DNA of 64,000 nucleotides from Neobacillus niacini. Its GTDB lineage: Bacteria; Bacillota; Bacilli; Bacillales; Cytobacillaceae. Positions 45,065 to 56,951 of this stretch are shown in pieces. The notes under the pieces are model-generated. The model did not search any database and was not told where the DNA came from. It worked only from the letters and a program-made list of their open reading frames with translations. A program made the translations under genes and the position numbers. The stretch covers positions 4,471,501 through 4,535,500 of the forward strand of contig NZ_JAUSZN010000001.1 in the NCBI RefSeq assembly GCF_030817595.1, read 5' to 3'. Each line of letters opens with the position of its first letter. Position 1 is the stretch's first letter.

Positions 45065-45916
45065 ATGAAGGTTGAAAAGGTAATGGTAATCGGAGCGGGT
45101 CAAATGGGATCCGGGATTACTCAGGTTTGTGCTCAGGCAGGCTACAAGGTGTATCTGAATGATTTAAAGCCGGAATTCGTGGAGCGCGGATTAGGTGTAA
45201 TCAGCAAAAATTTATCTCGTAATGTAGATAAAGGCCGAATGACAGAGGAGCAAAAACAAGAGGTCCTTAAATCTATTACAGCTTCGACCAATCTGAATGA
45301 TGCCCGTGCGGTCGACCTCGTGATTGAAGCAGCGGTTGAAAATATGGAAATCAAAACAAAAATCTTCACGCAGTTAGATGAAATTGCTCCAGTGCATGCA
45401 ATTTTAGCGAGCAATACCTCATCCCTGCCCATCACAGAAATTGCGGCTGCGACAAAACGTCCGGAACAGGTAATTGGTATGCACTTTATGAATCCGGTGC
45501 CGGTTATGAAGTTAGTGGAAATCATCCGCGGCTTAGCTACTGTAGATGAGGTTTACCAAGTGATTGAGGATATGACCAAAACGCTCGGCAAGGTACCCGT
45601 TGAAGTAAATGACTTCCCTGGATTCGTTTCCAACCGAATTCTCATGCCGATGATTAACGAAGCGATTTATACGCTGTATGAAGGTGTGGCCACGAAAGAA
45701 GCCATTGATGAAGTCATGAAACTGGGGATGAACCACCCGATGGGACCGCTGACGTTAGCTGATTTTATCGGACTTGATACCTGCCTTTATATTATGGAGA
45801 CCCTACATGAAGGCTTTGGAGATACAAAATACCGTCCATGCCCGCTGCTGCGTAAGTATGTGAAAGCTGGCTGGCTTGGAAAGAAATCTGGTCGAGGCTT
45901 CTACACATACGAATAG
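45065..45916 (+). CDS. 3-hydroxybutyryl-CoA dehydrogenase
   Basis: 283 residues. NAD-binding loop [21 protein letters not shown] at the N-terminus; [13 protein letters not shown] and [19 protein letters not shown] with the catalytic histidine; C-terminal domain [19 protein letters not shown] and [12 protein letters not shown]. MmgB/Hbd type. RBS GGAGGGGAAG. Works between the dehydrogenases and the thiolase. Confidence 0.93.
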   Translation: MKVEKVMVIGAGQMGSGITQVCAQAGYKVYLNDLKPEFVERGLGVISKNLSRNVDKGRMTEEQKQEVLKSITASTNLNDARAVDLVIEAAVENMEIKTKIFTQLDEIAPVHAILASNTSSLPITEIAAATKRPEQVIGMHFMNPVPVMKLVEIIRGLATVDEVYQVIEDMTKTLGKVPVEVNDFPGFVSNRILMPMINEAIYTLYEGVATKEAIDEVMKLGMNHPMGPLTLADFIGLDTCLYIMETLHEGFGDTKYRPCPLLRKYVKAGWLGKKSGRGFYTYE

Positions 45917-45930
45917 TTGGGAGTGTTACT

Positions 45931-47061
45931 ATGAATCTTAGATTCTCAGAAGAGCAGGAAATGATGCGCAAAATGGTTCGTGATTTTGCTGAAAAGGAAA
46001 TTGCCCCGTTTGTTGAGCGGATGGAACAGGGTGAATTTCCCCGTGAAATTCTTCGTAAAATGGGTGAACTTGGTTTGATGGGGATTCCCGTTCCTGAAAA
46101 ATACGGCGGTGCAGAAATGGATTTTGTCTCTTATATCATCGCAATTAACGAGATTTCCCGGGTCAGCGCGACCGTAGGCGTCATCCTTTCTGTTCATACA
46201 TCGGTTGGAACCAACCCAATCTTATATTTTGGCTCGGATGAACAAAAGCAACGTTTTTTGCCTAAATTGGCTTCAGGAGAGTATTTGGCGGCGTTTTGCT
46301 TAACGGAGGCGGGGTCAGGATCGGATGCCAAAAGTATGAAATCTCGTGCGGTAAAAAAGGATGACCATTATGTGATCAACGGCTCGAAGATGTTTATCAC
46401 CAATGGCGGCGAAGCGGATGTTTATATCGTATTTGCTTCCACCAATCCTGAATTAGGCAGCAAAGGAATTTCGGCGTTTATTGTGGAAAAAAATTCACCT
46501 GGTCTTGTGATTGGCAAGGATGAACAGAAGATGGGACTCCATGGCTCAAGAACGGTACAGCTTACTTTTGAAGATATGCGTGTACCTGTAGAAAATCTTT
46601 TGGGTCAAGAAGGAGAAGGGTTTAAAATTGCCATGGCCAACCTGGATGTCGGACGAATCGGGATCGCCGCACAGGCGTTAGGGATTGCAGAAGGGGCACT
46701 TGATGCGGCGGTAGAGTATGCAAAAGAACGTCAACAATTTGGAAAGCCCATTGCGGCGCAGCAAGGAATTGGTTTTAAATTGGCTGATATGGCGACGAAT
46801 GTGGAAGCGGCTAGGCTATTACTCTATCGTGCTGCGGATTTACGTGGTCAGGGAATGAAGTGCGGATTGGAAGCTTCGATTGCAAAGTTATTTGCGTCGA
46901 AAACAGCAGTTGAGACTGCGACTGAAGCGATTCAAGTGTTTGGCGGATATGGCTATACACAGGACTATCCAGTCGAGCGCTACTTCAGAGATGCAAAAGT
47001 GACCGAGATTTATGAGGGAACCAGTGAGATACAGCGGATTGTGATTAGTAAACATCTGTAA
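45931..47061 (+). CDS. Acyl-CoA dehydrogenase (first of two)
   Basis: 376 residues, FAD enzyme with the full fold: [21 protein letters not shown] binds flavin, and the C-terminal [28 protein letters not shown] carries the catalytic glutamate in YEGTSE. MmgC-like, probably for short chains. RBS GGGAG. Starts 14 bases after hbd. It is about 55-60 percent similar by eye to the second copy downstream. Confidence 0.92.
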   Translation: MNLRFSEEQEMMRKMVRDFAEKEIAPFVERMEQGEFPREILRKMGELGLMGIPVPEKYGGAEMDFVSYIIAINEISRVSATVGVILSVHTSVGTNPILYFGSDEQKQRFLPKLASGEYLAAFCLTEAGSGSDAKSMKSRAVKKDDHYVINGSKMFITNGGEADVYIVFASTNPELGSKGISAFIVEKNSPGLVIGKDEQKMGLHGSRTVQLTFEDMRVPVENLLGQEGEGFKIAMANLDVGRIGIAAQALGIAEGALDAAVEYAKERQQFGKPIAAQQGIGFKLADMATNVEAARLLLYRAADLRGQGMKCGLEASIAKLFASKTAVETATEAIQVFGGYGYTQDYPVERYFRDAKVTEIYEGTSEIQRIVISKHL

Positions 47062-47063
47062 TT

Positions 47064-47207
47064 TGTAGATATATGGTCATTATGTGTAGATATCGTATGA
47101 AACATATAGATTCTCTAGCTAATTGTAGGAACTGTACGGTTTTATGTAGAAACTGTATGGTTTTTTGCAGAAGCTGTACGCTTTTTTGTAGAAACTGTAC
47201 GGTTAAT
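47064..47207. repeat. 21-bp-period array D (TGTAGAAACTGTACGG units)
   Basis: Well-kept units start at 47124, 47145, 47166 and 47187 with consensus TGTAGAAACTGTACGGTTTTT; degenerate ones at 47064, 47085 and 47106. The array begins two bases after a stop codon and ends shortly before the next gene's RBS. Same period as arrays A-C but a different sequence. Confidence 0.8.
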
Positions 47208-47238
47208 GAGAGTAGTTACCCTAAGGAGGACATATAAA

Positions 47239-48378
47239 ATGAATTTTCGCTTATCGGAAGAGCATGAAATGATTCGGAAAATGGTGCGCGATTTTGCTAG
47301 AAATGAAGTGGCTCCAACAGCGGCTGAGCGTGATGAGGAAGAACGTTTTGACCGTGAGATCTTTGACAAAATGGCGGAGCTTGGCTTAACCGGGATTCCG
47401 TGGCCGGAGGAGTACGGCGGAATCGGCAGCGATTACCTTGCGTATTGTATTGCAGTTGAAGAGCTCTCACGAGTTTGCGCGTCAACAGGCGTAACATTAT
47501 CCGCACACACTTCATTAGCAGGCTGGCCAATCTATAAATTTGGCTCCGAAGAACAAAAACAACAATACCTTCGTCCAATGGCAGAAGGCTCCAAAATTGG
47601 GGCATACGGGTTAACAGAACCAGGCAGCGGCTCAGACGCCGGCGGGATGAGAACAACTGCAAGACGTGAAGGTGACAATTACATTCTCAATGGTTCAAAA
47701 ATTTTCATTACGAATGGTGGAGTAGCTGATATTTACGTGGTTTTCGCCTTAACAGATCCATCCAGCAAACAAAAAGGAACCACAGCATTCATCGTTGAAA
47801 GTGACACACCAGGATTCTCAGTAGGGAAAAAAGAAAAGAAACTAGGAATTCGTTCGTCACCAACAACGGAAATTATTTTTGAAGATTGTAAGGTGCCTGT
47901 CACCAACCGATTAGGTGAAGAGGGCGAAGGCTTCAAAATTGCGATGATGACGCTTGATGGCGGCCGTAACGGGATCGCGGCCCAGGCGGTTGGAATTGCC
48001 CAGGGTGCGCTTGACGCTGCCGTCGACTATTCAAAAGAGCGCCAGCAGTTTGGAAAGCCAATTGCGGCGAACCAAGGAATTGCCTTCAAGCTTGCGGATA
48101 TGGCGACAAATATTGAAGCAGCAAGACTATTAACCTATCAAGCTGCATGGCTGGAGTCGCAGGGTCTGCCGTACGGCAAGGAATCTGCGATGTCAAAATT
48201 ATTTGCCGGTGACACAGCGATGAAGGTGACGACAGAAGCGGTACAGGTATTTGGCGGATACGGTTATACAAAGGATTATCCTGTAGAGAGATTTATGCGT
48301 GACGCAAAAATCACACAAATCTACGAGGGAACACAGGAAATCCAACGCCTTGTTATATCGAGAATGATTACTAAGTAG
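47239..48378 (+). CDS. acdA: Acyl-CoA dehydrogenase (second of two)
   Basis: 379 residues. Flavin-binding [20 protein letters not shown] and catalytic-end [28 protein letters not shown]. Resembles B. subtilis AcdA, encoded near fadF there. ATG 47239 has AAGGAGG 9 bases upstream; the longer frame from 47206 starts inside array D. The pair of dehydrogenases may serve different chain lengths or branched acyl-CoAs. Confidence 0.9.
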   Translation: MNFRLSEEHEMIRKMVRDFARNEVAPTAAERDEEERFDREIFDKMAELGLTGIPWPEEYGGIGSDYLAYCIAVEELSRVCASTGVTLSAHTSLAGWPIYKFGSEEQKQQYLRPMAEGSKIGAYGLTEPGSGSDAGGMRTTARREGDNYILNGSKIFITNGGVADIYVVFALTDPSSKQKGTTAFIVESDTPGFSVGKKEKKLGIRSSPTTEIIFEDCKVPVTNRLGEEGEGFKIAMMTLDGGRNGIAAQAVGIAQGALDAAVDYSKERQQFGKPIAANQGIAFKLADMATNIEAARLLTYQAAWLESQGLPYGKESAMSKLFAGDTAMKVTTEAVQVFGGYGYTKDYPVERFMRDAKITQIYEGTQEIQRLVISRMITK

Positions 48379-48390
48379 GTGGTAGCAGGG

Positions 48391-49047
48391 ATGAAAAAGC
48401 GAGAAGTGCAGGCTTCAGTGAAAGATGAACGCCTTGTACAAAGAAGACGGGATCAGATGATCAAAGGGGCAGTTTCACTTTTTAAAGAAAAAGGGTTCCA
48501 CCGGACGACGACCAGAGAAATTGCGAAGGCAGCAGGTTTTAGCATTGGGACCTTATATGAATATATTCGGACGAAGGAAGATGTCCTTTACTTGGTTTGT
48601 GATAGTATTTATGACCATGTAAGCGAGCGGCTTCAGGAGGACCTTGAGCGTAAGCAAGGGACTTTAGAAAGCCTGAAGCACGGAATCGCCAATTACTTTC
48701 GTGTCATTGATGAAATGCAGGAGGAAATCTTGGTCATGTATCAAGAGACCAAATCACTTAACAAGGAAGCCCTTCCATATGTGTTGAAAAAGGAAATTGA
48801 AATGGCAGATATGTTCGAAAAACTGATAACGTTATGCGTGGAAAATGGGGAATTGAACTTAACTGAAAAACAAATCAAAATCCTTTCTCACACGATTATC
48901 GTTGAAGGACAAATGTGGAGCTTCCGACGTTGGACGCTGCAGAAATTATTTACCTTAGAAGAATACATTGAAATGCAAACCGAGTATTTATTTTCAGGGA
49001 TAAACGGGGTAAGTCAGGCACTGCAAAAAGGGATAATCACGAAGTGA
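48391..49047 (+). CDS. TetR-family transcription regulator
   Basis: 218 residues. N-terminal HTH MIKGAVSLFKEKGFHRTTTREIAKAAGFSIGTLYEYIRTKEDVLY, and an all-helical ligand domain with TetR_C-like pattern. Sits inside the acyl-CoA operon, 12 bases after acdA, so it probably senses an acyl-CoA and represses this operon; the TetR-type site at 43646 is a candidate target. ATG 48391 with AGGTGG upstream preferred to GTG 48379. Confidence 0.88.
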   Translation: MKKREVQASVKDERLVQRRRDQMIKGAVSLFKEKGFHRTTTREIAKAAGFSIGTLYEYIRTKEDVLYLVCDSIYDHVSERLQEDLERKQGTLESLKHGIANYFRVIDEMQEEILVMYQETKSLNKEALPYVLKKEIEMADMFEKLITLCVENGELNLTEKQIKILSHTIIVEGQMWSFRRWTLQKLFTLEEYIEMQTEYLFSGINGVSQALQKGIITK

Positions 49048-49074
49048 ATTTTTTAGAAACAAAGGGGGAGACAA

Positions 49075-52000
49075 ATGAGTACGACGGAGGTTTATCAGCC
49101 GAAGCATCATATTCGTTTTGTTACGGCGTCTAGTTTGTTTGATGGGCACGACGCTTCGATTAATATTATGAGAAGAATTCTGCAGGCGAGCGGAGCCGAG
49201 GTCATCCATCTTGGCCATAACCGTTCGGTTGAAGAGGTCGTTAACGCGGCGATTCAAGAGGATGCACAGGGGATTGCAATTTCTTCTTATCAGGGCGGTC
49301 ATATGGAATACTTTAAATATATGTACGATTTGCTAAAGGAAAAGGGCGCGCCGAACATCCGCATTTATGGCGGCGGCGGCGGTGTCATTATACCGCGTGA
49401 GATTAAGGAGCTTCATGATTACGGGATTGCTTGGATTTTCTCACCTGAGGACGGACGGACGATGGGTCTTCAAGGAATGATTAATCGAATGCTGGAGGAA
49501 TGTGATTTCCCTACGGTTACGGCTGATCATGCCGAACATATTGAAAAACTGCCGAGTGGCGACGTTAATGCGATTTCAAAATTGATTACTCTTGCCGAGC
49601 TTCATGTGGACAGTAACCGGGAAGCCGCAGCTGCAGCGGAAAGCCTCCTTGAAAAGGTAAAAACGTTGACAAAAGAGATTCCGGTGGTCGGAATCACGGG
49701 TACAGGTGGTGCGGGTAAAAGTTCATTAACCGATGAATTAATTCGTCGTTTTATCAATGAATTACCTGATAAAAAAGTCGCAATTCTATCAGTTGACCCG
49801 ACGAAGCAGAAAACGGGCGGCGCACTTTTAGGCGACCGGATTCGGATGAATGCCATCTTTAATCCAAATGTTTATATGCGAAGCCTGGCGACTCGTTCAT
49901 CAAAATCGGAACTATCGCTTGCGATTAAAGATGCCGTTTCAATAGTGAAGGCAGCCGGCTTTGACCTTGTGATTGTCGAAACGAGCGGTATCGGCCAGGG
50001 CGATGCAGAGATTACGGAAATCTGTGATGTTTCCCTTTACGTCATGACCAGTGAATTTGGTGCACCTACACAGCTTGAAAAAATAGATATGATTGACTTT
50101 GCTGACCTCATTGTCATTAATAAATTTGAGCGCAAGGGCTCTGAGGATGCACTTCGTCAGGTGCAAAAGCAATACCAGCGCAGTCACATGTTGTTTGAAA
50201 AAGACACAAGTGAAATGCCTGTATATGGTACAATTGCGAGCCAATTTAATGATCTAGGCACCAATGCACTTTTTGCAGCTTTAATCGAAAAAGTAAATGA
50301 AAAAATGGGTACGAATTGGGTCACTTCTTTTACAAAAAATGCAATAGTCGAAAAGCAAAATGTGATTATTCCAACCGATCGTCGCTATTATCTCCGGGAA
50401 ATATCGGATACAGTGCGCCGCTATCATCAAAAGGCTGAAGAGCAGGCAAATATTGCCCGGAAATTATTTCAGCTTGAAGGCGCAATTGCTGCCGTCAAAG
50501 AAACAGATGCAAACGCTGAAGTTCTTGCTTCCTTAGAGGCTATCAAACAGGCAACAGAAGAGAAATTAACACCAGAGTCGAAAAAGATACTCGACGGCTG
50601 GGAGAGTACAAAGGTGGCATATAAAGCTGATAAATTTGTAACGAGAATTCGTGACAAAGAAATCATTACTGTCTTAAAAACAAAGAGCCTTTCGGGCATT
50701 GAGATTCCAAAGGTGGTTTTACCGCGATATAAAGATTACGGTGAAATCCTCCGCTGGGTGTATCGCGAGAATGTCCCAGGTTCCTATCCGTTTACAGCAG
50801 GAGTGTTCCCGTTCAAACGGGAGGGAGAAGATCCGAAACGTCAGTTCGCCGGAGAAGGAACGCCGGAGAGAACGAATCGCCGCTTCCACTATCTTTCAAA
50901 AGATGATACAGCAAAACGTCTGAGTACGGCATTTGACTCGGTGACATTGTATGGAGAGGACCCGGATTATCGTCCGGACATTTTTGGAAAGATCGGCGAG
51001 AGTGGAGTGAATGTTTGTACGCTGGATGATATGAAAAAGCTTTATGATGGCTTTGACCTCTGTCATCCATCTACATCGGTGTCGATGACGATTAATGGTC
51101 CTGCGCCGATTATTTTAGCGATGTTCATGAATACAGCGATTGATCAGCAGGTGAAGAAAAAAGAGGCTGAGCTTGGCCGCGTGTTGACAGTCGAGGAATT
51201 CGCGCAAGTGAAGGCTTATACGTTAAAAACCGTTCGTGGTACAGTGCAGGCTGATATTTTAAAGGAAGACCAAGGTCAAAACACATGTATCTTTTCAACG
51301 GAGTTCGCCTTACGAATGATGGGTGATATTCAACAATATTTCATCGATCAGCAGGTACGTAACTATTATTCTGTTTCGATTTCTGGCTATCACATAGCTG
51401 AGGCAGGGGCGAATCCAATTTCGCAGCTGGCGTTTACACTATCAAACGGATTTACCTATGTCGAGTATTATTTAAGCCGCGGGATGAAAATTGATGATTT
51501 TGCACCAAACCTATCGTTCTTCTTTTCCAATGGCTTGGATCCGGAATATACGGTAATAGGTCGGGTGGCGCGTCGTATTTGGGCAACGGTAATGCGTGAT
51601 AAATATGGTGCCGCTGAGCGCAGCCAAAAGCTGAAGTACCATGTTCAAACATCCGGCCGTTCGCTGCACGCGCAAGAGATTGACTTTAATGATATTCGTA
51701 CGACGTTGCAGGCATTGATGGCGTTACACGATAACTGTAACTCTCTTCATACCAATGCTTATGACGAGGCAATTACAACACCAACAGAAGAATCCGTTCG
51801 CCGTGCGATGGCGATTCAGATGATTATTACAAAAGAACACGGCTTAACAAAAAATGAAAATCCACTTCAGGGTTCCTTTATTGTTGAAGAGCTTACGGAC
51901 CTTGTAGAGGAAGCGGTACTTCAAGAATTTGAACGCTTAAATGACCGCGGCGGTGTTCTTGGTTCCATGGAAACGCAGTATCAACGCGGAAAAATCCAAG

Positions 52001-52341
52001 ACGAATCGATGTACTATGAAATGAAAAAGCATACAGGCGAGCTACCGATTATCGGCGTGAACACGTATCTAAATCCAAATCCTCCTTCAGAAGAAGACAT
52101 CGACAGCATGGAGCTGGCACGCGCGTCCTATGAGGAAAAAGAATTACAAATTACCAATTTACGTGCCTTCCAGCAAGCACATGAACAAGAAACCTCAAAG
52201 GCTCTAGAGCGCTTGAAGGCAGCAGCAGTAACCAACGAAAACATTTTTGCCGCACTAATGGAAACCGTAAAAGTAGCCAGCCTCGGCCAAATCACAAAAG
52301 CACTATATGAAGTAGGCGGGCAATACCGTAGAAATATGTAA
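49075..52341 (+). CDS. icmF: Fused isobutyryl-CoA mutase IcmF
   Basis: 1088 residues. Interconverts isobutyryl-CoA and n-butyryl-CoA with adenosylcobalamin. Three parts: B12-binding domain (1-145) with DGHDASIN, H25 as the likely lower ligand; a MeaB-like G-protein chaperone with P-loop [12 protein letters not shown] (207-218) and later INKFE; and the substrate TIM barrel from about 560 ([31 protein letters not shown] in two parts). The fusion is the family's usual form. RBS AAGGGGGAG. With the acyl-CoA dehydrogenases it suggests use of valine-derived or branched acyl-CoAs. Confidence 0.95.
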   Translation: MSTTEVYQPKHHIRFVTASSLFDGHDASINIMRRILQASGAEVIHLGHNRSVEEVVNAAIQEDAQGIAISSYQGGHMEYFKYMYDLLKEKGAPNIRIYGGGGGVIIPREIKELHDYGIAWIFSPEDGRTMGLQGMINRMLEECDFPTVTADHAEHIEKLPSGDVNAISKLITLAELHVDSNREAAAAAESLLEKVKTLTKEIPVVGITGTGGAGKSSLTDELIRRFINELPDKKVAILSVDPTKQKTGGALLGDRIRMNAIFNPNVYMRSLATRSSKSELSLAIKDAVSIVKAAGFDLVIVETSGIGQGDAEITEICDVSLYVMTSEFGAPTQLEKIDMIDFADLIVINKFERKGSEDALRQVQKQYQRSHMLFEKDTSEMPVYGTIASQFNDLGTNALFAALIEKVNEKMGTNWVTSFTKNAIVEKQNVIIPTDRRYYLREISDTVRRYHQKAEEQANIARKLFQLEGAIAAVKETDANAEVLASLEAIKQATEEKLTPESKKILDGWESTKVAYKADKFVTRIRDKEIITVLKTKSLSGIEIPKVVLPRYKDYGEILRWVYRENVPGSYPFTAGVFPFKREGEDPKRQFAGEGTPERTNRRFHYLSKDDTAKRLSTAFDSVTLYGEDPDYRPDIFGKIGESGVNVCTLDDMKKLYDGFDLCHPSTSVSMTINGPAPIILAMFMNTAIDQQVKKKEAELGRVLTVEEFAQVKAYTLKTVRGTVQADILKEDQGQNTCIFSTEFALRMMGDIQQYFIDQQVRNYYSVSISGYHIAEAGANPISQLAFTLSNGFTYVEYYLSRGMKIDDFAPNLSFFFSNGLDPEYTVIGRVARRIWATVMRDKYGAAERSQKLKYHVQTSGRSLHAQEIDFNDIRTTLQALMALHDNCNSLHTNAYDEAITTPTEESVRRAMAIQMIITKEHGLTKNENPLQGSFIVEELTDLVEEAVLQEFERLNDRGGVLGSMETQYQRGKIQDESMYYEMKKHTGELPIIGVNTYLNPNPPSEEDIDSMELARASYEEKELQITNLRAFQQAHEQETSKALERLKAAAVTNENIFAALMETVKVASLGQITKALYEVGGQYRRNM

Positions 52342-52348
52342 GTGTATT

Positions 52349-52392
52349 ACAATGGCTTAATAAGCATCAGCTTGTAAGCCATTGTTTTATTT
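52349..52392 (+). terminator. Terminator of the icmF operon
   Basis: ACAATGGCTTA / TAAGCCATTGT 11-bp stem with a 15-base loop, then TTTTATTTAT. Confidence 0.85.
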
Positions 52393-52421
52393 ATGCGATG
52401 TAAAAAGTATTATTGATATTA

Positions 52422-52622
52422 GCACCTATTGATTTGCGCGGAAAGCACGAAGACTCCTGCAGGAGTACGGAGCAGGTGAGACCCCACAGGCGCAAGCGCC
52501 GAGGAGGCTCGCCGCAACGCCTGCGGAAAGCGAAGTGCCTCGGGACAGACAAAGACCGCCTGTCCCTGCGATGATTATTCAAAGAAGCATTCCTTAGTGG
52601 AGCGCAAATCAACAGTCCATTT
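52422..52622. repeat. Interspersed element, copy 4 (ends eroded)
   Basis: Has TTGATTTGCGCGGAAAGCACG, GACTCCTGCAGGAGTAC, GGTGAGACCCCACAGGCGC and the extra hairpin module with CGGGACAGAC / GCCTGTCCC and GATGATTATTCAAAGAAGC as in copy 3. The GGCTGTGTTAA-type ends are no longer recognisable. Fills most of the gap between icmF and the next gene. Confidence 0.85.
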
Positions 52623-52726
52623 TCGAAGCTGATGTAAAATTAATTTTTCTACAAGTACTAATAATGCCTATTTTTCTTATATAATAGATGAGCAAACATC
52701 AATGATTCCCGGGGCAGGTGTTGACC

Positions 52727-52936
52727 ATGAAGATAAACTATACGTTTTTGTTTTTAATCATTTCGGCATGGCCATTATACTATCTCTATCAACACCAATT
52801 AGGTGCAATTTCCTTTCTAGTATTAGCTATCTTCTTCTTTTTAAAGTCTATGAAAGAGTTGAAAATGATAAAAAAAGAGGAAAAACCTGATGATAACCAG
52901 CCTAAACGGGAAAAAATCAAGCAAAACAGTAGATAG
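52727..52936 (+). CDS. Small two-helix membrane protein, unknown function
   Basis: 69 residues: two hydrophobic segments (FLFLIISAWPLYYLY and AISFLVLAIFFFL) and a charged Lys/Glu/Asn-rich tail (KMIKKEEKPDDNQPKREKI). ATG 52727 has GGGGCAGGTG upstream. A second frame overlaps it but encodes nothing recognisable. I do not recognise the family; its place is directly upstream of rpoE. Confidence 0.6.
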   Translation: MKINYTFLFLIISAWPLYYLYQHQLGAISFLVLAIFFFLKSMKELKMIKKEEKPDDNQPKREKIKQNSR

Positions 52937-53065
52937 AACTAGCATAAACGGGAGAATATTGTTTATAATGAAGAATATGTCAAAAAACTAGCACTCTTGT
53001 GCTAATATTTTTGCCCGTTATCACTCATTTTAGAGAGTGTTAAATAGAGAAAGGAAGTGCCGATA

Positions 53066-53650
53066 TTGAGTTTACAAGGTTACTCAAAAGAGCAATTAAA
53101 AGAGTTATCCCTCATTGAGATGGCGTATGAATTTCTAAAAGGCAGCAAACAGCCAATTTCCTTCCACGATTTAATTAAAGAAATTGCTGCAGCTACAGAA
53201 ATCACAGAGGATCAAATTAGATCGAGAATTGCACAATTCTATACAGACATAAATATTGATGGCCGTTTTCTTTCACTAGGTGACAACCGCTGGGGTCTTC
53301 GCGTATGGTATCCAATCGATACACAGGAAGAAGAAGTGGTTACCGTTATTAAACCTAAGAAGAAAAAGGCGAAAAAGGTTGTCGATGAAGACGATCTTGA
53401 AGACTTTGATGATATTGATGAGGATTATGATGAACTCGATGACTTTGTCGATGAAGATGATCTCCTTGACGACGATGAGGACGATTTACTTGATGACCTC
53501 GACGATGTCGATGATTTAGACGATGATGATGATGTAATCGAGGATGACGATGAATTCGATCTAGATGAAGAAGAAGAACTTGACGAGGTCCTTGATGAAG
53601 AGGAAGAAGATTTAGATGAAGTAGAGGATGAAGACGACGACCTATTATAG
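53066..53650 (+). CDS. rpoE: RNA polymerase delta subunit RpoE
   Basis: 194 residues. N-terminal HARE-HTH domain (1-90: LSLIEMAYEFLKGSKQPISFHDLIKEI, RIAQFYTDINIDGRFLSLGDNRWGLRVWYP), a Lys-rich patch KPKKKKAKK, and then an almost wholly Asp/Glu tail of about 85 residues. Recycles RNA polymerase and lowers unspecific initiation in Gram-positives. TTG 53066 has AAAGGAAG about 8 bases upstream; GTG 53057 is possible. B. subtilis has the same fadF-acdA-rpoE-pyrG neighbourhood. Confidence 0.94.
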   Translation: MSLQGYSKEQLKELSLIEMAYEFLKGSKQPISFHDLIKEIAAATEITEDQIRSRIAQFYTDINIDGRFLSLGDNRWGLRVWYPIDTQEEEVVTVIKPKKKKAKKVVDEDDLEDFDDIDEDYDELDDFVDEDDLLDDDEDDLLDDLDDVDDLDDDDDVIEDDDEFDLDEEEELDEVLDEEEEDLDEVEDEDDDLL

Positions 53651-53652
53651 GC

Positions 53653-53766
53653 TTGACTTTTTATCTCTCGGCTTGTACAATCTTTTTTGGGCTCCTTTAA
53701 CAAGGAACGGATCATAATTTGCTTATAGAGCGCTCCCTTACATTGCGTAAGCGGAGTGCTTTTTTA
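53653..53766 (+). promoter_or_regulatory. pyrG promoter and CTP-sensing attenuator leader
   Basis: TTGACT (53653) and TACAAT (53676), 17-base spacer, then initial transcribed GGGCTCC at 53689. A terminator AGCGCTCCCTTAC / GTAAGCGGAGTGCT + T run lies at 53729-53766. In B. subtilis pyrG low CTP makes polymerase stutter G residues after the initial GGGC; the poly-G then pairs with the CTCCCTT arm and prevents termination. All pieces are present here. Confidence 0.88.
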
Positions 53767-53782
53767 TTTTGTCAGTCGATGA

Positions 53783-55483
<1,701 letters not shown>

Positions 55484-55492
55484 GATAATTGG

Positions 55493-55526
55493 GCCAGTTC
55501 TCTTTGTTGGAGGACTGGCTTTTTTA
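55493..55526 (+). terminator. Terminator of pyrG
   Basis: GCCAGTTCTC / GAGGACTGGC (one G-T pair), 7-base loop, TTTTTTAT. Confidence 0.88.
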
Positions 55527-55555
55527 TAGGGTTGCGTTTCCATATATTGTCTAAA

Positions 55556-55650
55556 TGTACAAAACCTATTAAAAAATGTCCAAAACATCTAGATAAATGT
55601 ACAAAACTCCTCAAAAAATGAACAAAACCATCCTAAAAGTGTACAAAACA
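55556..55650. repeat. 21-bp-period array C (TGTACAAAAC units)
   Basis: Units start at 55556, 55577, 55598, 55619 and 55640, exactly 21 apart: TGTACAAAAC, TGTCCAAAAC, TGTACAAAAC, TGAACAAAAC, TGTACAAAAC. Preceded by TTGTCTAA as in array B. Lies between the pyrG and ywjG terminators. Confidence 0.88.
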
Positions 55651-55655
55651 AAAAA

Positions 55656-55674
55656 ACGACCCTAACAAGGTCGT
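55656..55674 (-). terminator. Terminator of ywjG
   Basis: ACGACC / GGTCGT with a 7-base loop; on the minus strand a T run follows. Confidence 0.7.
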
Positions 55675-55680
55675 CTATAA

Positions 55681-56181
55681 TCATTCATATTCCGCTAAAA
55701 TCTCATCAATAGTAAATTTCAAGCCATAATAAACATACAAACCAGCCATCGAAGACGGATATCCATACCGATTACCGAAATCATCGGGCAACAAACCCTT
55801 TTTAAGCTGTAAATTAATATAAACATCTGCTAACTCCTCAAGTTTACCGTCCTCCGAAATCGATGTCGATACAGCTACAAACGGGATCTCTTTTTCAACA
55901 AGCTTATCAGCCAGTTCCATAGCTTCTTGGTCATCGGAATGACGTGTAAACAAAAGAACTCTGTCAGCACTAGTTGCAGACTCTACATTTGTTAAAGCAC
56001 CTTTCAATGGTTCTGCACCCTCTAAAGCTTCAAATTCAACACCTTTCATTTCCTTGAAGCCAACAACATATATATTCTGACCCTGGGCGAGCAGGCGGGC
56101 ACCGTCCTCAAAGGAAAACTCCTCTTTTTCTTCGATCCGCTTAAATAATCCGGTCAATTGGGTCGTAAACATTTTTAACAA
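55681..56181 (-). CDS. ywjG: YwjG, DUF2529 family protein
   Basis: 166 residues: FTTQLTGLFKRIEEKEEFSFEDGARLLAQGQNIYVVGFKE, RVLLFTRHSDDQEAMELADKL and PFVAVSTSIS, an SIS-like alpha/beta sugar-isomerase-type fold without known activity. TTG 56181 is 6 bases after AAGGAGGGG; ATG 56172 is the alternative. Between pyrG and spo0F as in B. subtilis, on the opposite strand. Confidence 0.85.
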   Translation of the reverse strand: MLKMFTTQLTGLFKRIEEKEEFSFEDGARLLAQGQNIYVVGFKEMKGVEFEALEGAEPLKGALTNVESATSADRVLLFTRHSDDQEAMELADKLVEKEIPFVAVSTSISEDGKLEELADVYINLQLKKGLLPDDFGNRYGYPSSMAGLYVYYGLKFTIDEILAEYE

Positions 56182-56278
56182 GCAAAACCCCTCCTTCACA
56201 AAGATATTATAGCCTTTTCAAAATAAAAGACAATTACCATAAAATACCTTGAACAAAATAGAGGATTTTTAGCAAGAA

Positions 56279-56285
56279 TGTCGAA
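56279..56285. promoter_or_regulatory. 0A box upstream of spo0F
   Basis: TGTCGAA fits the Spo0A box TGNCGAA, 65 bases before spo0F, where Spo0A feedback is known in B. subtilis. Another copy at 56743-56749 lies between spo0F and fbaA. A 7-base motif can occur by chance. Confidence 0.45.
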
Positions 56286-56349
56286 GATTAACTAGTGGAA
56301 GAAATAGGAATCCATTTATAGATAAAATTAGGGTGGAAGAGGTGGAGTT

Positions 56350-56721
56350 ATGAAAGAGAAAATCTTAATTGTTGACGACCAATTTGGGATCCGCATTTTA
56401 TTAAATGAGGTGTTCTCAAAGGAAGGGTATCAAACCTTCCAGGCAGCAAATGGAATACAGGCACTTGATATTGTTACGAAGCATGACCCAGATCTCGTCC
56501 TCTTGGATATGAAAATACCTGGTATGGATGGTATTGAGATTTTAAAAAGAATGAAAGTAATCGACCCGGATATTCGCGTTATTATTATGACCGCTTACGG
56601 TGAACTTGATATGATTCAAGAGGCGAGAAACTTAGGTGCGATCACCCATTTTGCGAAGCCATTTGATATTGATGATATTCGTGCAGCGGTAAGAAAACAT
56701 ATTCCTCAAAAAACAAATTAG
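56350..56721 (+). CDS. spo0F: Sporulation phosphorelay response regulator Spo0F
   Basis: 123 residues, a single receiver domain. D53 in [13 protein letters not shown] is the phosphorylation site; acidic D9-D10 (IVDDQFGI), T-region IIIMTAYGE and the lysine in FAKPFD complete it. Carries phosphate from sensor kinases to Spo0B. RBS GGTGGAG. Divergent from ywjG. Confidence 0.95.
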   Translation: MKEKILIVDDQFGIRILLNEVFSKEGYQTFQAANGIQALDIVTKHDPDLVLLDMKIPGMDGIEILKRMKVIDPDIRVIIMTAYGELDMIQEARNLGAITHFAKPFDIDDIRAAVRKHIPQKTN

Positions 56722-56951
56722 GCATTTTATTGAAAAAATAAATGTCGAAAACTGTTGCCGCTTTCATTGTGAACGTTTATAAAAATGCGTTTCTTTAATG
56801 GAATTTTATGAATCTGTTTGGTATGATAACTATGAACTTTTACTGGTCACATTATCCTTCTCGAGTATACATAATCAGTAAAATGGTAGGAAATCCTTAA
56901 TAGGAAAGCCTAAATTCGAGGAGATATAAACAATATCAAGGAGGAAATAAA

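Noticed and set aside
52702..52890. Alternative frame overlapping the small membrane protein
   Set aside because: The other frame has the better RBS and a clear two-helix pattern with a charged tail.
53425..53715. Serine-rich frame antisense to rpoE
   Set aside because: It is the reverse of the Asp/Glu codons of the RpoE tail, with no RBS or homology.
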